Positions 50,865 to 60,477 of a stretch of 64,000 nucleotides of DNA are shown piece after piece. Each line of letters begins with the position of its first letter. Within the stretch, counting starts at the first letter, position 1. The translations under genes were made by a program, and so were the position numbers. The notes beneath the pieces are model-generated. The model was given only the letters and a program-made list of their open reading frames with translations, was not told the DNA's origin and made no database searches. The stretch comes from Shimia sp. SK013 (lineage in GTDB: Bacteria > Pseudomonadota > Alphaproteobacteria > Rhodobacterales > Rhodobacteraceae), in the NCBI RefSeq assembly GCF_001292625.1, contig NZ_LAJH01000009.1, positions 248,001 to 312,000 of the forward strand, given 5' to 3'.

Positions 50865-51521
50865 TTAGCGCGCGATGTAGCGATCGCGCCGATGGTTGGT
50901 TGCAATCATAATATTGACGATTGCCGCGCCTAGAAGGGAGTAAAAGACCGCGTTGATGGGAAAAAACGACACAGCGAGTGCAAATACCAAGACATCGAAT
51001 GCAAGCTGTACCCAGCCAGCCTTGATTCCGTATGAATCCTGAAGCCAAACAGCAACGATCCCAACTCCGCCAAGCGTGGCGTTGTGGCGAAACAACACAA
51101 TAAGGCCGGCGCCCGCGGTAACCCCCGCAGCGATCGCGGCGAAGGCCACGTGCAAGTCGGCAAAGGTCATGACGTGCGGCAGCAGAAAGCTCCACGCCGT
51201 GAGTAGGCCAACGGCAGTGAAGGTTTTCAGCGTGAACATGAGGCCCATGCGCGCAAAGGCAATCGCGTAAAACGGCAGATTCAGCAGAAAGAACAGCATG
51301 CCAAACGGCATGTCAAAGGCCTTGGCACCCACCAAAGACAGCCCGGCAATCTGGCCAGTGAACAGATTGGTGGCTTGCAGGAACTGGACGGAAATCGCCA
51401 CAAGAAGCGTGCCCACAAGCAACCCCTGCACATCATCAAAAATGCTGTGTTGCTCGGCGGTTGGAGATTCAAGAAAACTAACCATGGCGGGCATTTGACC
51501 CGAGAATGCGGGCCTGTCCAT
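50865..51521 (-). CDS. YitT-family membrane protein
   Basis: 218-residue membrane protein with about six helices, of the YitT (DUF161) family; the role is unknown. Conserved parts include LLVGTLLVAISVQFLQA, FTGQIAGLSLVGAK and a short basic C-terminus NHRRDRYIAR. The start is uncertain among ATGs at 51521, 51494 and 51485; upstream extension to 51566 would run into the icd terminator, so I excluded it. It shares its strand with icd. Confidence 0.83.
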   Translation of the reverse strand: MDRPAFSGQMPAMVSFLESPTAEQHSIFDDVQGLLVGTLLVAISVQFLQATNLFTGQIAGLSLVGAKAFDMPFGMLFFLLNLPFYAIAFARMGLMFTLKTFTAVGLLTAWSFLLPHVMTFADLHVAFAAIAAGVTAGAGLIVLFRHNATLGGVGIVAVWLQDSYGIKAGWVQLAFDVLVFALAVSFFPINAVFYSLLGAAIVNIMIATNHRRDRYIAR

Positions 51522-51544
51522 AGGCGCAAGCGCATGGCCGATAT

Positions 51545-51585
51545 GCAAAAAATGCAAAAGGGGCAAGACTGACGTCTTGCCCCTT
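51545..51585 (-). terminator. icd terminator
   Basis: A 12-pair perfect stem, AAGGGGCAAGAC with GTCTTGCCCCTT (51558-51569 and 51574-51585, four-base loop). On the minus strand it is followed by T-rich sequence (TTTGCATTTTTTG), ending the icd message before the YitT-family gene. Confidence 0.88.
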
Positions 51586-51608
51586 GGTGTGTGTCGCGAT
51601 CAGCCGGA

Positions 51609-52823
51609 TTAACCAGCGAGCGCCTTGTTGAGATTCTCGTCGATTTTTTCCAAAAAGCCCATTGTGGTGAGCCAGCCCTGATCAGGGCCGACCAGCAGTG
51701 CAAGATCTTTGGTCATGTGGCCGCTTTCCACCGTATCCACGATCACTTTTTCCAGCGTTTCGGCGAATTTGTTCAGGGCTGTGTTGTTGTCGAGTTTGGC
51801 ACGGTGTTTTAGCCCGCCAGTCCACGCATAGATCGACGCAATCGAGTTGGTCGAAGTGGCTTCGCCTTTCTGGTGCTGGCGATAGTGACGGGTAACGGTG
51901 CCGTGGGCGGCTTCTGCCTCGACTATTTTTCCATCAGGCGTCATCAGCTGGCTGGTCATCAGGCCAAGAGAGCCAAACCCCTGCGCGACGGTGTCCGATT
52001 GCACGTCGCCGTCGTAGTTTTTGCAGGCCCAAACAAACTTGCCGTTCCACTTCATGGCGCAGGCGACCATGTCGTCGATCAGGCGGTGTTCATACCAGAT
52101 GCCAGCGTCTTTGAATTTGTCCGCAAAGTCCGCGTCAAACACTTCCTGAAACAGCTCAAGGAAACGCCCGTCATATTGTTTGAGGATGGTGTTTTTTGTC
52201 GACAGGTACAGCGGCCACTTGAGGTTAAGTGCGTAGTTCATCGATGCGCGGGCAAAGTCGCGAATGGAGGCATCAAGGTTGTACATGCCCATGTAAACAC
52301 CGGAGGACGGTGCATCAAAGACCTCTTTCTCGATGACTTCGCCGTCTTCGCCGACAAATTTCATGGTCAGCTTGCCAGGTCCCGGAAATTTCATGTCGCT
52401 GGCTTTGTATTGGTCGCCAAAAGCGTGGCGGCCGATGACAATCGGGTTGGTCCAACCCGGAACAAGACGCGGGACATTTTTACAGATGATCGGCGCGCGG
52501 AACACAACGCCACCGAGAATGTTTCGAATGGTGCCGTTCGGGCTGCGCCACATCTGTTTGAGGCCATACTCTTCGACGCGGGCTTCGTCTGGTGTGATGG
52601 TTGCGCATTTCACCGCAACGCCGACCTCTTTGGTCTTTTCCGCCGCATCGATGGTGATTTGATCCTCGGTGCGATCCCGCTCTTCGATGCCGAGATCGTA
52701 ATACAGCAAGTCGAGGTCAAGATATGGCAGGATCAGCTTTTCTTTGATGAACTGCCACATAATGCGGGTCATTTCATCGCCGTCCATTTCAACGATCGGA
52801 TTGTCGACTTTGATCTTGGTCAT
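51609..52823 (-). CDS. icd: NADP-dependent isocitrate dehydrogenase, eukaryote-like
   Basis: Oxidative decarboxylation of isocitrate to 2-oxoglutarate in the TCA cycle. 404 residues of the type II dimeric form shared with mitochondria, shown by [53 protein letters not shown] and AHGTVTRHY. The start ATG 52823 follows AGGAGATCCTC. A terminator follows the gene. It is divergent from the GDPD gene, so the gap between them holds its promoter. Confidence 0.97.
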   Translation of the reverse strand: MTKIKVDNPIVEMDGDEMTRIMWQFIKEKLILPYLDLDLLYYDLGIEERDRTEDQITIDAAEKTKEVGVAVKCATITPDEARVEEYGLKQMWRSPNGTIRNILGGVVFRAPIICKNVPRLVPGWTNPIVIGRHAFGDQYKASDMKFPGPGKLTMKFVGEDGEVIEKEVFDAPSSGVYMGMYNLDASIRDFARASMNYALNLKWPLYLSTKNTILKQYDGRFLELFQEVFDADFADKFKDAGIWYEHRLIDDMVACAMKWNGKFVWACKNYDGDVQSDTVAQGFGSLGLMTSQLMTPDGKIVEAEAAHGTVTRHYRQHQKGEATSTNSIASIYAWTGGLKHRAKLDNNTALNKFAETLEKVIVDTVESGHMTKDLALLVGPDQGWLTTMGFLEKIDENLNKALAG

Positions 52824-52892
52824 GAGGATCTCCTGTGAACCGAGTCGCGTTGTGGCCTTCCTTAGCGGAACTGGCGATGAATAAAAAGAGAT

Positions 52893-52908
52893 GTATGCAA
52901 TTGTATAC
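52893..52908. promoter_or_regulatory. Imperfect palindrome upstream of icd
   Basis: GTATGCAATTGTATAC is an inverted repeat with one mismatched pair of positions (G/T), in the gap between icd and the GDPD gene and about 70 bases before the icd start. It resembles GntR-type operators (GTATACAA half-site) and overlaps a TATACA -10-like sequence on the minus strand. It is a weak call. Confidence 0.35.
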
Positions 52909-53016
52909 TGATTTGGATGTCTGATCGCCGAGATAACTATGCAGGCGAAAGCTCTTGTTTGTCGACGCTTGAATGATGCCTCGTTAGTGTAGGGGAGAAC
53001 CGGTAGGGGACATGTC

Positions 53017-54837
53017 ATGATTTCTGCGACCATTCAGGATGTTAAGGATGGATTTGTCACGAGTTGGCGACTTCGCTGGCCGTTTGTGGAAACCAACCTG
53101 GCGTTCAACGTTTTGCTGGCCGTGGTGTTTGCCCCGATCATGGCGTTGACGGTTCAGGCCGCGTTGATGATGTCCGGAAAACCGGCGTTGGCCGATTTTG
53201 ACATCGCCGTGTTTTTGGTGTCGCCGGCCGGTGCCGTTGGCGGCGTCTTGCTGATTTCGATGGCGCTGGTTTTGGCGGTGATGAACGTGGCGTTTATGAT
53301 GGGCGCCGCGCATCATGATCATCAACATGGCCGAGTAGGGCTGTGGGATGGTGCCGCGATTGTCTTACCTCACACGCCGGCGGTGCTGTCGTTGGCGTTG
53401 CGATTAACTGTGCATATTTTGGTGTTGAGCTTGCCGTTTCTCGCAGTCGCGGGCGGCATATTCCTGCGTTGGCTGACTGAGTTTGACATAAACTATTACC
53501 TGACCCATCGACCCCCGATTTTCTGGCGTGCAGGTGGTGTGATTGGTGTTGTTCTTGCGGTCTGGATTGGGCTGCTGGCGTGGCGGTTACTTGGCTGGAC
53601 CCTCAGCCTGCCGCTGGTGGTATTTGCTGGCACGCCGCCGGCGCATGCGTTGCGTGAAAGCCGCGAGCGCATGCAGGGGCGCATGTGGGCATTTTTGGCA
53701 CGCATGGCTGTCTGGGGCGCGCTCAGTGCAGGACTTGTGGCGCTTGGTCTTGGGGCGGTGTCGTTGCTGGCGGATCTGCTTTTGGCGATTGTCCCACAAA
53801 GCACCAAGGTTCTGGTTGTTGTCTTGGCGATGATTGTCTTGGTTTTGGTGGTGGTGAATATTCTGATGTCTGCGCTCACAACCGGCGCAATGGCCGTCTT
53901 GATCCTTGACGAGGCGGGGTGGCCCCGAAATGCGGCTGCACAGAAAACCGTGCCCAAAACGGCGTTGGTGGCCGTAACCGTGGTGGCCGCGGTTTTGGGG
54001 GGAGCAGGTGCCGCGGGGCTGGCGGATATTTCGCCGGTTGACGCCGGCCAGCCAGTTGCGGTGATCGCGCATCGCGGTGCGTCCGCAATCAAGCCTGAAA
54101 ACACCATGGCCGCAATCAATGAGGCGGTGCGGGTAAAGTCGGATTGGGTTGAAATTGATGTTCAGGAAACGGCGGATGGCGCCGTGATCGTCATGCACGA
54201 CAGCGATTTTATGAAACAGGCTGGAAACCCGCTGACGGTTTGGGACGCCACGGTCGGTGATATCGCGGACATCGACATCGGCAGCTGGTTTGACAGCGCA
54301 TTTGCGCAAGAGCGCGCGCCGCTGCTTGAGGATGTCTTGCGGGCGGCAAAAGACAAGTCCGGGGTTTTGATCGAGCTGAAATACTATGGCCATGACGAAA
54401 AACTGGAGCAGCGTGTCGCCGAAATTGTCGAGGCCGAGGGGATGGTTGGTCAGGTCAAGATCATGTCGTTGAAATACGATGCGGTCGAAAAAATGCGCAC
54501 GCTTCGCCCCGATTGGTCCATTGGTCTTCTGGCGTCCGCGTCGCTTGGTCAGATGTGGACCCTGAACGCGGATTTTTTAGCGGTAAACAGCGCGACCACA
54601 AGCCATCGATTGGTACGCGAAAGCCAAGCGGTCGGGAAAAAGGTCTATGTCTGGACAGTGAATGACCCACTGGCGATGTCGGCGATGATTTCTATGGGGG
54701 TGGATGGCCTGATTACGGATGAACCGGAACTGGCCCGTTTGGTTCTGTCCGAGCGTCGTGATCTCAGCGGATCTGAGCGGTTGATTTTAGGATTGGCGGG
54801 CTACATCGGGTTGGATCTGGAGATGTGGTTTGAGTAA
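53017..54837 (+). CDS. Membrane-anchored glycerophosphodiester phosphodiesterase
   Basis: 606-residue two-part protein. Residues ~1-340 form a hydrophobic domain with several helices (the glycerophosphoryl diester phosphodiesterase membrane domain). Residues ~345-590 are a GDPD catalytic domain with H352-R-G ([14 protein letters not shown]), [10 protein letters not shown] and H394 in VIVMHDSD. These residues bind Ca/Mg and hydrolyse glycerophosphodiesters to glycerol 3-phosphate. The preceding hydrophobic region would place the catalytic part at the membrane. The stop overlaps the next gene by eight bases. Confidence 0.92.
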   Translation: MISATIQDVKDGFVTSWRLRWPFVETNLAFNVLLAVVFAPIMALTVQAALMMSGKPALADFDIAVFLVSPAGAVGGVLLISMALVLAVMNVAFMMGAAHHDHQHGRVGLWDGAAIVLPHTPAVLSLALRLTVHILVLSLPFLAVAGGIFLRWLTEFDINYYLTHRPPIFWRAGGVIGVVLAVWIGLLAWRLLGWTLSLPLVVFAGTPPAHALRESRERMQGRMWAFLARMAVWGALSAGLVALGLGAVSLLADLLLAIVPQSTKVLVVVLAMIVLVLVVVNILMSALTTGAMAVLILDEAGWPRNAAAQKTVPKTALVAVTVVAAVLGGAGAAGLADISPVDAGQPVAVIAHRGASAIKPENTMAAINEAVRVKSDWVEIDVQETADGAVIVMHDSDFMKQAGNPLTVWDATVGDIADIDIGSWFDSAFAQERAPLLEDVLRAAKDKSGVLIELKYYGHDEKLEQRVAEIVEAEGMVGQVKIMSLKYDAVEKMRTLRPDWSIGLLASASLGQMWTLNADFLAVNSATTSHRLVRESQAVGKKVYVWTVNDPLAMSAMISMGVDGLITDEPELARLVLSERRDLSGSERLILGLAGYIGLDLEMWFE

Positions 54838-55384
54838 AGCGCGCTTTGGCGTCTGGGTTGTGTTGTTGAGTGTGGTTACAGGCGCGGCTGGCGCAGAGGA
54901 AGAGCTTGGTACGATAGCCGAGCTTGAAATCTGGTGGCATCAGCGGCTGGCAGAAGCGCGGTCCGAGGACGGTGCAATGCTTGCGGCTTTTACCACCGAT
55001 GGCTGTTCCGGCGGCATGTCGTCGGTTTGGCGCGCCATTGCGCAAACCTTTCCGGATTTTCGCGACACGCAGGGCGAGACACCACCGTGGGAGTCATGCT
55101 GCGTCGAACACGATGTGGCCTATCACATTGGCGGTGCGGACGTTTCACCAAAGGCAGGATATTTCGCGCGGTTGTCTGCAGATGAGACATTGCGCCAATG
55201 CGTGCAAGAGGTTGCACAGAGCGAGGGCGCCGCGCTCCAACTTCTGTATGGGCAATCGCAAGAGACCATCGAGACAGCGTTTGAATTTATTTCAAACCGG
55301 ATGTTTGACGCTGTGCGTGTTGGCGGCGCGCCTTGCTCCGGGCTGCCGTGGCGGTGGGGCTATGGCTGGCCTCAGTGCTGGTAA
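54830..55384 (+). CDS. Secreted phospholipase A2-like protein
   Basis: 184-residue protein with an N-terminal signal (cleaved near AGAAGAEE, residue ~21). It has the phospholipase A2 pattern: a Gly-Cys loop T-D-G-C59-S-G-G, then W-E-S-C90-C91-V-E-H94-D95, the C-C-x-x-H-D motif whose His is catalytic and Asp binds calcium. Six cysteines in total could make disulfides. It starts at TTG within the end of the GDPD gene. I infer lipid hydrolysis from motifs; the canonical Ca loop (Y-G-x-G) is not complete. Confidence 0.72.
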   Translation: MSKARFGVWVVLLSVVTGAAGAEEELGTIAELEIWWHQRLAEARSEDGAMLAAFTTDGCSGGMSSVWRAIAQTFPDFRDTQGETPPWESCCVEHDVAYHIGGADVSPKAGYFARLSADETLRQCVQEVAQSEGAALQLLYGQSQETIETAFEFISNRMFDAVRVGGAPCSGLPWRWGYGWPQCW

Positions 55385-55387
55385 ATC

Positions 55388-55969
55388 TCAGCTGTTTTGG
55401 GCGAACCAATTGGCAATCCGGATCCGCAAATGGTCCCAAATTGCGGGCGCGCCTTTGGCGACTTTCCAGCCGACGCGATCCTCAAGTTGTTTGGCCGTCA
55501 CATTGTACTCGGGCCAAGTGCCGCCACCGGTTTCAAGATTGCCAATGACCGGCTGAACCCGGTCGATGGATTTGGCAAACACCGCGTCATCGGTTTCGGC
55601 AGCTTCAAATTCATCCCAAAGGGCGCGATAGGTTTCGCGTTGTTCAGCGGGCAAAAGGCCAAAGATACGATCTGCGGCCTTTGCTTCGGCGGCTTCCATA
55701 GCGGAAATGTCATGATCGCCGTGAATAGGGCTGTCGCCGACGTCTATTTCGACAAGATCGTGAATTAGCAGCATTCGGATTACGCGGTCGACGTTGACGG
55801 GGCGGGTCGCGTGTTCGGCCAAAATCATCGCATAAAGCGCGATGTGCCAACTGTGACTGCCGCTGTCCTCTTGGCGATGACCATCGAGTACTTTGGTCGC
55901 GCGATAAACAGACTTGAGCTTGTCGGCCTCGCTAAGAAAGGCGAGCTGTTGCGTCAGTCGGTCGCTCAT
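55388..55969 (-). CDS. HD-domain hydrolase (HDDC2/YfbR-like)
   Basis: 193-residue HD-superfamily metal phosphohydrolase. The motif set is H39 in SHSWHIALYAM, the HD pair in LLIHDLVEIDVGD (~68-70) and the later aspartate in SIDRVQPV. Size and spacing resemble the HD_3 proteins with 5'-deoxynucleotidase activity. Its ATG overlaps the stop of the 82-residue gene (ATGA), so the three minus-strand genes form an operon. The substrate is inferred. Confidence 0.85.
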   Translation of the reverse strand: MSDRLTQQLAFLSEADKLKSVYRATKVLDGHRQEDSGSHSWHIALYAMILAEHATRPVNVDRVIRMLLIHDLVEIDVGDSPIHGDHDISAMEAAEAKAADRIFGLLPAEQRETYRALWDEFEAAETDDAVFAKSIDRVQPVIGNLETGGGTWPEYNVTAKQLEDRVGWKVAKGAPAIWDHLRIRIANWFAQNS

Positions 55970-56214
55970 TCAGAGGCATCCGGTGCTTCTGCTTTGGCGG
56001 CTCTGGCGTCTTTTACTTTTTTAATCAGGAAGTTGCGGGCCTTTTCTTCGGCCATGCGCACCCGCATCTCGGTCAAATAGGCTTCTTCCAGTGACTGAGA
56101 AGAAGCCGCCAAGATGCTGCCGACCTCAACAAAAAGCCGCTCATTTTCCAGTTCTTTTTGCGCTTTCATGGTATCTTCGGCCAGCTTTTCAGCCAGCCGA
56201 TCTAGCGTTCCCAT
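55966..56214 (-). CDS. Short coiled-coil protein, function unknown
   Basis: 82-residue charged protein. Residues ~5-70 predict a long amphipathic helix (LAEKLAEDTMKAQKELENERLF... style), with Arg/Glu-rich MRVRMAEEKARNFLIKKVKDA and an acidic Ala-rich tail. No enzymatic motif. It is sandwiched in one operon between an alpha/beta hydrolase (one-base overlap) and an HD hydrolase (four-base overlap). Translational coupling on both sides argues for a real gene. Confidence 0.72.
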   Translation of the reverse strand: MGTLDRLAEKLAEDTMKAQKELENERLFVEVGSILAASSQSLEEAYLTEMRVRMAEEKARNFLIKKVKDARAAKAEAPDASE

Positions 56215-56870
56215 CAGCGTGTGGTCTCTGTCAGGCGCCGTTTCACGTATTCGCTAACGTTGCCTGTCATCTGGTCCATGTACTCTTCGGTTTCGAAGAA
56301 GTGTCCGGACCCGTCGATCTCAGTGTGAGTGACGGTGATGCCTTTTTGTTCGTGCAGCTTGTTGACCAGCGTGTGGGTGTCTGCTGGCGGCGCAACACGG
56401 TCGTTGGTGCCGTTCAGGATCAGACCCGAGCTGGGGCAGGGCGCAAGGAACGAGAAGTCATACATGTTTGCGGGAGGCGCAATCGAGATGAAGCCGGTGA
56501 TTTCCGGACGCCGCATCAAAAGTTGCATGCCAATCCACGCGCCAAACGAGAAACCGGCAACCCAGCAATGTTTGGAGTTGGTGTTCATCGACTGCAGGTA
56601 ATCCAGCGCACTTGCTGCATCAGAGAGTTCGCCAACGCCTTGGTCATATTCACCCTGCGAGCGGCCTACGCCACGAAAGTTAAAGCGCAGGACAGTGAAA
56701 CCCATGTTGAAGAACGTATAGTGCAGGTTGTAGACAACCTTGTTGTTCATCGTGCCGCCAAATTGCGGATGGGGATGCAAGACGATCGCAATTGGCGCGT
56801 CTTTTTCTTTTTGCGGGTGGTAGCGGCCTTCGAGGCGGCCTTCGGGTCCAGGAAAAATCACCTCGGGCAT
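56214..56870 (-). CDS. Alpha/beta hydrolase
   Basis: 218-residue hydrolase. The nucleophile elbow is G-F-S-F-G (VAGFSFGAWIG, ~109-113) and the likely catalytic His is H189 near the C-terminus (DGSGHFFE), with HPHPQFGGTMNNKVVYNLHY near the N-terminus as in the CocE/esterase-like family found in many proteobacteria. It has an Asp (LILNGTNDRV) for the acid. Single promoter region shared with iscR on the other strand. The substrate is unknown. Confidence 0.87.
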   Translation of the reverse strand: MPEVIFPGPEGRLEGRYHPQKEKDAPIAIVLHPHPQFGGTMNNKVVYNLHYTFFNMGFTVLRFNFRGVGRSQGEYDQGVGELSDAASALDYLQSMNTNSKHCWVAGFSFGAWIGMQLLMRRPEITGFISIAPPANMYDFSFLAPCPSSGLILNGTNDRVAPPADTHTLVNKLHEQKGITVTHTEIDGSGHFFETEEYMDQMTGNVSEYVKRRLTETTR

Positions 56871-56908
56871 GTGTGTCGCTTATCTCCTACAAATTCGGTA
56901 AAGCATTT

Positions 56909-56947
56909 CTTGACGAAATTGCTCGGTCACTTTAGAACGGTTCTAAC
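56909..56947 (+). promoter_or_regulatory. iscR-suf promoter with Irr (ICE) box and IscR-box-like sequence
   Basis: -35 TTGACG (56910-56915), 17-base spacer, -10 TAGAAC (56933-56938). The -10 lies inside TTTAGAACGGTTCTAAC (56931-56947), matching the ICE motif TTTAGAA-N3-TTCTAAA bound by the heme-responsive regulator Irr, with one mismatch. The -35 lies in CTTGACGAAATTGCTCGGTC, which resembles the alphaproteobacterial IscR (Iron-Rhodo) box. The layout fits dual iron control; the IscR part is weaker than the ICE part. Confidence 0.72.
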
Positions 56948-57033
56948 TTCTGATCTCGGATCGAAATCCGCACAGGGCTTAAGCGAGATAAGCACAGCTG
57001 CGCCCAAGGTCAATCAATTCGCGGGGTAAGACG

Positions 57034-57498
57034 ATGAAACTGTCAACAAAAGGGCGATATGCAGTGGTTGCACTGGCAGATATTGCGTTGCAGCCCGGTG
57101 AAAGCCTCGTGAATTTGTCCGAAATTTCCAAACGACAGGACATCTCACTGCCATATCTGGAGCAGCTTTTCGTGAAATTGCGGCGCGCTGGCCTTGTGGA
57201 ATCAGTGCGCGGCCCAGGCGGCGGGTATCGTTTGGCGCGGACACCGTCCGATATTCGGGTCGTGGATATACTGACTGCGGTGGATGAAACCGTGTCTGCC
57301 TTGCACACTGGTGCAGGTGCCAGCGGTGGGTCCAGCGGCTCGCGGGCACAGAGCATGGCGAACCGCTTGTGGGAAGGGCTGTCGGCCCATGTTTATGTGT
57401 TTTTGCATCAAACCCGCCTGTCAGACGTAATCAGCAATGAATTGGCCCCATGCCCGGCAGTGCCAACATTGTTTTCCGTGGTGGATGAAGACGCCTGA
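57034..57498 (+). CDS. iscR: IscR-type Rrf2 regulator with a single cysteine
   Basis: 154-residue Rrf2-family winged helix-turn-helix regulator that controls the suf operon. MKLSTKGRYAVVALADIALQ and the recognition GLVESVRGPGGGYRLAR are typical. The three cluster-ligating cysteines of enterobacterial IscR (92, 98, 104) are absent: the corresponding segment is Gly/Ser-rich. The only cysteine is C140 (APCPAVP), the type described for Rhodobacter sphaeroides IscR. Its stop overlaps the next gene (TGATG). Confidence 0.93.
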   Translation: MKLSTKGRYAVVALADIALQPGESLVNLSEISKRQDISLPYLEQLFVKLRRAGLVESVRGPGGGYRLARTPSDIRVVDILTAVDETVSALHTGAGASGGSSGSRAQSMANRLWEGLSAHVYVFLHQTRLSDVISNELAPCPAVPTLFSVVDEDA

Positions 57499-58550
57499 TG
57501 CGCACGTATCTGGATCATAATGCAACCGCGCCTCTCAGGCGTGAGGCGCGCGACGCGATGATCGCGGCGATGGACGTGGTCGGCAATCCGTCCAGCGTGC
57601 ATGGCGAAGGCCGCAAAGCCAAGGCAGTGGTTGAAACCGCGCGGGCCGATATTGCGTCGGCATTCGGCGCTGACGGTGCTGACGTGATTTTCACGTCCTC
57701 TGCGACTGAAGCGGCCGCACTGGCGATGCGCGGACGTGATTTGCATGCGGGTGACATTGAACATGATGCGGTTGGTGCCTGGGTCACGGCCGATCTTGAC
57801 GTCGACCTTAACGGTTGTGTGACTGTGTTGGATCCGAAACAAACCACGTTGCAGGCGGCAAATTCTGAAACCGGCGTGGTGCAAACCTTGCCGGAAGGCC
57901 TTGCCGTGAGTGACATGACACAAGCGTTTGGCAAACTGCCGGTGGCCTTCAATTGGTCCGGCGCAACGATGGCTTTGATTTCGGCCCATAAGCTGGGCGG
58001 TCCCAAGGGCATTGGCGCACTGGTTGTGAAACGCGGCACAGATGTTGCGGCGCAACTTTTGGGTGGCGGGCAGGAAATGGGCCGCCGTGCTGGAACGGAA
58101 AACGTGATCGGTGCCGCTGGTTTTGCAGCCGCCGCAACGGCAGCAGCGCAAGATTTGTCCGATGGCGTATGGGAACGGGTTGCACAGCTGCGCGATTTGC
58201 TGGAAGAGAGATTGCAAACCGACGCAAAAGACTCAGTCATTATTGGGCAAGCGGCAACGCGACTGCCCAACACGACATGCCTCGCCACACCAGGTTGGAA
58301 AGGCGAGACGCAGGTCATGCAGATGGATCTTGCGGGCTATGCGATTTCGGCAGGCTCGGCTTGTTCCTCAGGCAAGGTGCGCGCAAGTCGCGTGCTCAAG
58401 GCCATGGGGTATGACGACGCCACCGCTGCAGGCGCGATCCGGATCAGTTTGGGTCCGGAAACACAAGAACAGGACGTTCTGGGATTTGCCGATAAGTGGC
58501 TGACCCAGATGAGGAAACACCACGTACGGGCTGCGCGAGCAACGGCGTGA
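57498..58550 (+). CDS. Cysteine desulfurase, NifS/IscS type
   Basis: 350-residue PLP enzyme taking sulfur from cysteine as an enzyme persulfide. Lys165 in [11 protein letters not shown] binds PLP, H89 stacks on it, and the catalytic Cys is in [14 protein letters not shown]. It is shorter than typical IscS (about 400 residues) and the residues around IEHDAVGAW differ, but all key positions are present. It lies between iscR and sufB, translationally coupled to iscR. A second desulfurase, sufS, ends the same operon. Confidence 0.93.
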   Translation: MRTYLDHNATAPLRREARDAMIAAMDVVGNPSSVHGEGRKAKAVVETARADIASAFGADGADVIFTSSATEAAALAMRGRDLHAGDIEHDAVGAWVTADLDVDLNGCVTVLDPKQTTLQAANSETGVVQTLPEGLAVSDMTQAFGKLPVAFNWSGATMALISAHKLGGPKGIGALVVKRGTDVAAQLLGGGQEMGRRAGTENVIGAAGFAAAATAAAQDLSDGVWERVAQLRDLLEERLQTDAKDSVIIGQAATRLPNTTCLATPGWKGETQVMQMDLAGYAISAGSACSSGKVRASRVLKAMGYDDATAAGAIRISLGPETQEQDVLGFADKWLTQMRKHHVRAARATA

Positions 58551-58573
58551 GAGCGAACGAACAGGAGAACGAC

Positions 58574-60097
58574 ATGGCCGCAATAGACCAAACACAGGTC
58601 AAAGAAGGCGTCGATCAGGAGACCGTAGATGCTGTCCGCGAAGTCGGCGGCAAATACAAATACGGTTGGGAAACCGAGATCGAAATGGAATATGCCCCAA
58701 AAGGGCTGACCGAGGACATTGTCCGCCTGATCTCGGACAAAAACGACGAACCTGAGTGGATGACCGAATGGCGGCTAGAAGCGTACAAGCGCTGGCTGAC
58801 CAAAGAAGAACCTGATTGGGCGATGCTGGACTATCCTGAAGTCGATTTTCAGGATCAGTACTACTATGCCCGCCCCAAAAGCATGGAAGAAAAGCCCAAG
58901 TCCTTGGACGAGGTTGACCCCAAGCTGTTGGCGACCTACGAAAAGCTCGGTATCCCTTTGAAAGAGCAGATGATTTTGGCAGGTGTCGAAGGTGCAGAAG
59001 ATGCACCCGCCGAAGGCCGCAAGGTTGCCGTGGACGCGGTGTTTGACTCCGTTTCATTGGGCACAACGTTCCAAAAAGAGCTTGCAGACGCCGGTGTCAT
59101 TTTCTGCTCCATCTCGGAAGCGATCAAAGAGCATCCCGAGTTGGTCAAGAAATACCTTGGTTCTGTGGTGCCTGTCTCTGACAATTTCTATGCCACGCTC
59201 AACAGCGCTGTGTTCTCGGATGGCTCGTTTGTTTACGTGCCGCCCGGCGTGCGTTGCCCGATGGAGCTGAGCACATATTTTCGCATCAACGCGGAAAACA
59301 CCGGCCAATTTGAACGCACTTTGATCATCGCCGACAAGGGCAGCTATGTCAGCTATCTTGAAGGCTGTACCGCGCCGCAACGCGACACATCGCAATTGCA
59401 CGCCGCTGTGGTCGAGATTGTGATCGAAGAAGACGCCGAAGTGAAATATTCCACCGTTCAGAACTGGTACCCCGGTGATGAAAACGGCAAAGGCGGCATC
59501 TACAATTTTGTGACCAAACGCGCCGATTGCCGTGGTGATCGCGCCAAAATCATGTGGACACAGGTTGAAACCGGCTCGGCTGTGACGTGGAAATACCCGT
59601 CCTGCATTCTGCGCGGCGACGACAGCCAAGGCGAGTTCTACTCCATCGCCATCACGAACCACCACCAGCAAGCCGATACCGGCACGAAGATGATCCACTT
59701 GGGCAAAAATTCCAAATCGCGGATTGTCTCCAAAGGTATCAGCGCAGGCGTGGCGCAAAACACCTATCGTGGTCAGGTGTCGATGCATCCAAAAGCCAAG
59801 AACTCGCGTAACTATACACAGTGTGACAGCTTGCTGATTGGCGACAAATGCGGGGCGCATACCGTGCCTTATATCGAGGTGCGCAACAATTCTTCGCGCG
59901 TGGAACATGAGGCGACGACATCGAAAGTGGATGACGAGCAGATGTTCTATTGCCGCCAGCGCGGCATGGGCGAAGAGGAGGCCGTGGCCTTGATCGTGAA
60001 CGGGTTTGCCAAGGAAGTGCTGCAAGCGCTGCCGATGGAATTTGCCATGGAAGCCCAACAGCTTGTAGCAATTTCGCTCGAAGGCTCTGTGGGCTAA
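58574..60097 (+). CDS. sufB: Fe-S cluster assembly scaffold subunit SufB
   Basis: 507-residue scaffold of the SufBCD complex, where Fe-S clusters are built. The N-terminal part ([25 protein letters not shown]) and the beta-helix core ([27 protein letters not shown]) are conserved, with the C-terminal [27 protein letters not shown] and [20 protein letters not shown]. The start ATG 58574 has AGGAGAACGAC upstream. Confidence 0.97.
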   Translation: MAAIDQTQVKEGVDQETVDAVREVGGKYKYGWETEIEMEYAPKGLTEDIVRLISDKNDEPEWMTEWRLEAYKRWLTKEEPDWAMLDYPEVDFQDQYYYARPKSMEEKPKSLDEVDPKLLATYEKLGIPLKEQMILAGVEGAEDAPAEGRKVAVDAVFDSVSLGTTFQKELADAGVIFCSISEAIKEHPELVKKYLGSVVPVSDNFYATLNSAVFSDGSFVYVPPGVRCPMELSTYFRINAENTGQFERTLIIADKGSYVSYLEGCTAPQRDTSQLHAAVVEIVIEEDAEVKYSTVQNWYPGDENGKGGIYNFVTKRADCRGDRAKIMWTQVETGSAVTWKYPSCILRGDDSQGEFYSIAITNHHQQADTGTKMIHLGKNSKSRIVSKGISAGVAQNTYRGQVSMHPKAKNSRNYTQCDSLLIGDKCGAHTVPYIEVRNNSSRVEHEATTSKVDDEQMFYCRQRGMGEEEAVALIVNGFAKEVLQALPMEFAMEAQQLVAISLEGSVG

Positions 60098-60117
60098 CGG
60101 ATCAGGAGACCGCCGCG

Positions 60118-60432
60118 ATGATCGTGACAACCACACCGTCTGTTGAAGGGCGCAAAATCGCTACGTATCACGGCATTGTCGTGGGCGAGGCGATCATGGG
60201 CGCCAATGTGGTGCGGGATTTCTTTGCCAGCATCACCGACGTCGTGGGCGGCCGGTCAGGTGCTTACGAAAGCAAGTTGCAGGATGCGCGTGAAACCGCG
60301 TTGGCCGAGCTTGAAGAACGTGCGGTTGCCAAAGGTGCCAACGCAGTGGTCGGTGTTGATCTGGATTATGAAGTTGTGGGTGACAGCATGTTGATGGTTT
60401 CGGCCAGCGGCACAGCGGTCACAGTAGAATAA
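60118..60432 (+). CDS. UPF0145 (YbjQ-like) protein inside the suf operon
   Basis: 104-residue UPF0145 protein (heavy-metal-binding-like beta-alpha fold, forms pentamers in relatives). The motif [31 protein letters not shown] and [20 protein letters not shown] is family-typical. It has no cysteines. Inserted between sufB and sufC with AGGAG upstream of its start and the same orientation, so it is cotranscribed with the Fe-S machinery. Confidence 0.9.
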   Translation: MIVTTTPSVEGRKIATYHGIVVGEAIMGANVVRDFFASITDVVGGRSGAYESKLQDARETALAELEERAVAKGANAVVGVDLDYEVVGDSMLMVSASGTAVTVE

Positions 60433-60477
60433 GCGGGCAGGCCTCGGGCCGCCCAAGGAAACGCGAAGGAATTAATT

